A stretch of DNA of 40,464 nucleotides from an uncultured Blautia sp. (GTDB lineage: Bacteria > Bacillota > Clostridia > Lachnospirales > Lachnospiraceae): positions 1-40,464 of the forward strand of contig UQAX01000024.1 in the NCBI GenBank assembly GCA_900539145.1, given 5' to 3'. The position numbers and the translations under genes are program-made. The notes beneath the pieces are model-generated. The model saw nothing but the letters and a program-made list of their open reading frames with translations. It did not search any database and was not told the DNA's origin. Shown here in pieces: positions 40,119-40,464 of the stretch (positions are counted from its first letter, which is position 1; every line of letters begins with the position of its first letter).

Positions 40119-40206
40119 CACCCCCTGCTCTGGTAAAGTAAGGTGCTACTTTTTGAACCTATCTTATCTGGCGGTCAGACGTGTACTAACCAACGGTTCT
40201 CTTGTT
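40106..40206 (-). ncRNA. Antisense RNA of the second toxin unit
   Basis: A predicted RNA starting near 40206 from a consensus promoter and ending after the hairpin AAAAAGTAGCACC/GGTGCTACTTTTT (40110-40154), overlapping the 3' end of the second toxin frame. Layout and promoter match the first antisense RNA. Ends are inferred. Confidence 0.6.
40110..40154. terminator. Bidirectional terminator hairpin of the second toxin unit
   Basis: A perfect 13-bp stem, AAAAAGTAGCACC with GGTGCTACTTTTT, ending in a T-run on both strands. It can end both the Uma2/toxin transcript and the antisense RNA. Confidence 0.8.
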
Positions 40207-40212
40207 AAGTAT

Positions 40213-40241
40213 ATTATATGTCAGGTTGAAATATTTGTCAA
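40213..40241 (-). promoter_or_regulatory. Promoter of the second antisense RNA
   Basis: TTGACA (40241-40236), 17 bp, TATAAT (40218-40213). The surrounding 30 bases resemble the first antisense promoter, including GACATATAATA just at the -10 box. Confidence 0.85.
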
Positions 40242-40258
40242 ATGTAAAAAATTTATAG

Positions 40259-40286
40259 TTGCTTTTTTATAAAAATCTGATATAAT
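40259..40286 (+). promoter_or_regulatory. Promoter of the tRNA-Pro gene
   Basis: TTGCTT (40259-40264), 16 bp, TATAAT (40281-40286), 11 bp upstream of the tRNA. Confidence 0.65.
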
Positions 40287-40297
40287 AGCATTTGTTG

Positions 40298-40371
40298 CGG
40301 GGTATGGCGTAGCTTGGTAGCGCGCACGGCTGGGGGCCGTGAGGTCGCAGGTTCAAATCCTGTTGCCCCGA
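40298..40371 (+). tRNA. tRNA-Pro (anticodon GGG)
   Basis: A 74-base cloverleaf. The acceptor arm CGGGGTA pairs with TGCCCCG and the discriminator is A. The D arm carries AGCTTGGTAGC, the anticodon stem CACGG/CCGTG encloses loop CTGGGGG with anticodon GGG, and the T arm is CAGGTTCAAATCCTG. The 3' CCA is not encoded. It reads proline codons CCC and CCU. Confidence 0.96.
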
Positions 40372-40385
40372 TGCTTAAACTTAAG

Positions 40386-40430
40386 GGGCTGTGAAAAAAC
40401 TCGATTGAGTTTTTTCGCAGCCCTCTTTTT
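40386..40430 (+). terminator. Terminator of the tRNA-Pro gene
   Basis: GGGCTG and AAAAAACTC pair with GAGTTTTTT and CAGCCC around a short GATT loop, followed by TCTTTTT, 14 bases after the tRNA. Confidence 0.92.
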
Positions 40431-40464
40431 GCTTTTGTTGTGTATAAATTGCTAGAATCCTACG

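Overview
This window looks like a chromosomal segment of a low-GC Gram-positive anaerobe of the Clostridia, most likely a Lachnospiraceae gut bacterium. This is inferred from A/T-rich codon use, strong AGGAGG-type ribosome sites, near-consensus sigma-A promoters, T-box leaders on leuS and pheS, a SpoIID-family protein, a SleB-type cell-wall hydrolase, ATP-type PEP carboxykinase and family-level protein resemblance. Species cannot be fixed from sequence alone.

Bases 1 to about 7850 are an accessory region of small, partly decayed genes. It holds an ATPase remnant, small membrane proteins, a DUF3791/DUF3990/partner cassette whose middle gene carries two frameshifts, a MerR/TipAS regulator with a classic 19-bp-spacer promoter, a run of GNAT, TfoX and P-loop kinase genes (one GNAT with a premature TGA), an AbrB-type regulator paired with a Uma2 PD-(D/E)XK nuclease, and a four-gene operon of small proteins.

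Bases 8037 to about 34000 are conserved housekeeping genes. leuS lies behind a Leu T-box. It is followed by a conserved membrane protein and an EF-G paralogue with altered GTPase motifs. Divergent from these are tyrA-aroA and then pckA. Next is a five-gene operon, pheS-pheT-phosphatase-queA-acyltransferase, behind a Phe T-box. After it come a YihY membrane protein, a SpoIID-domain protein, galM, a 6S RNA gene, the sleB-like/thrC/HD operon and leuA.

Bases 34032 to the end return to regulatory and accessory content. A GntR-controlled ABC transporter operon is divergent from a BlaI/BlaR1 pair that has no beta-lactamase beside it. Then comes a compact block: a 27-residue holin-like type I toxin with a convergent antisense RNA, a second Uma2 gene, and a second toxin/antisense unit whose toxin frame is broken by one missing T. 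A tRNA-Pro(GGG) gene with its own promoter and terminator closes the window.

The strongest candidates for something undescribed are the toxin-Uma2-toxin block at 39075-40241 and its possible link to the AbrB-Uma2 pair 33 kb away, the frameshifted DUF3990 cassette, and the repeated packing of promoters into the stop codons of upstream genes (leuS, pheS, leuA).
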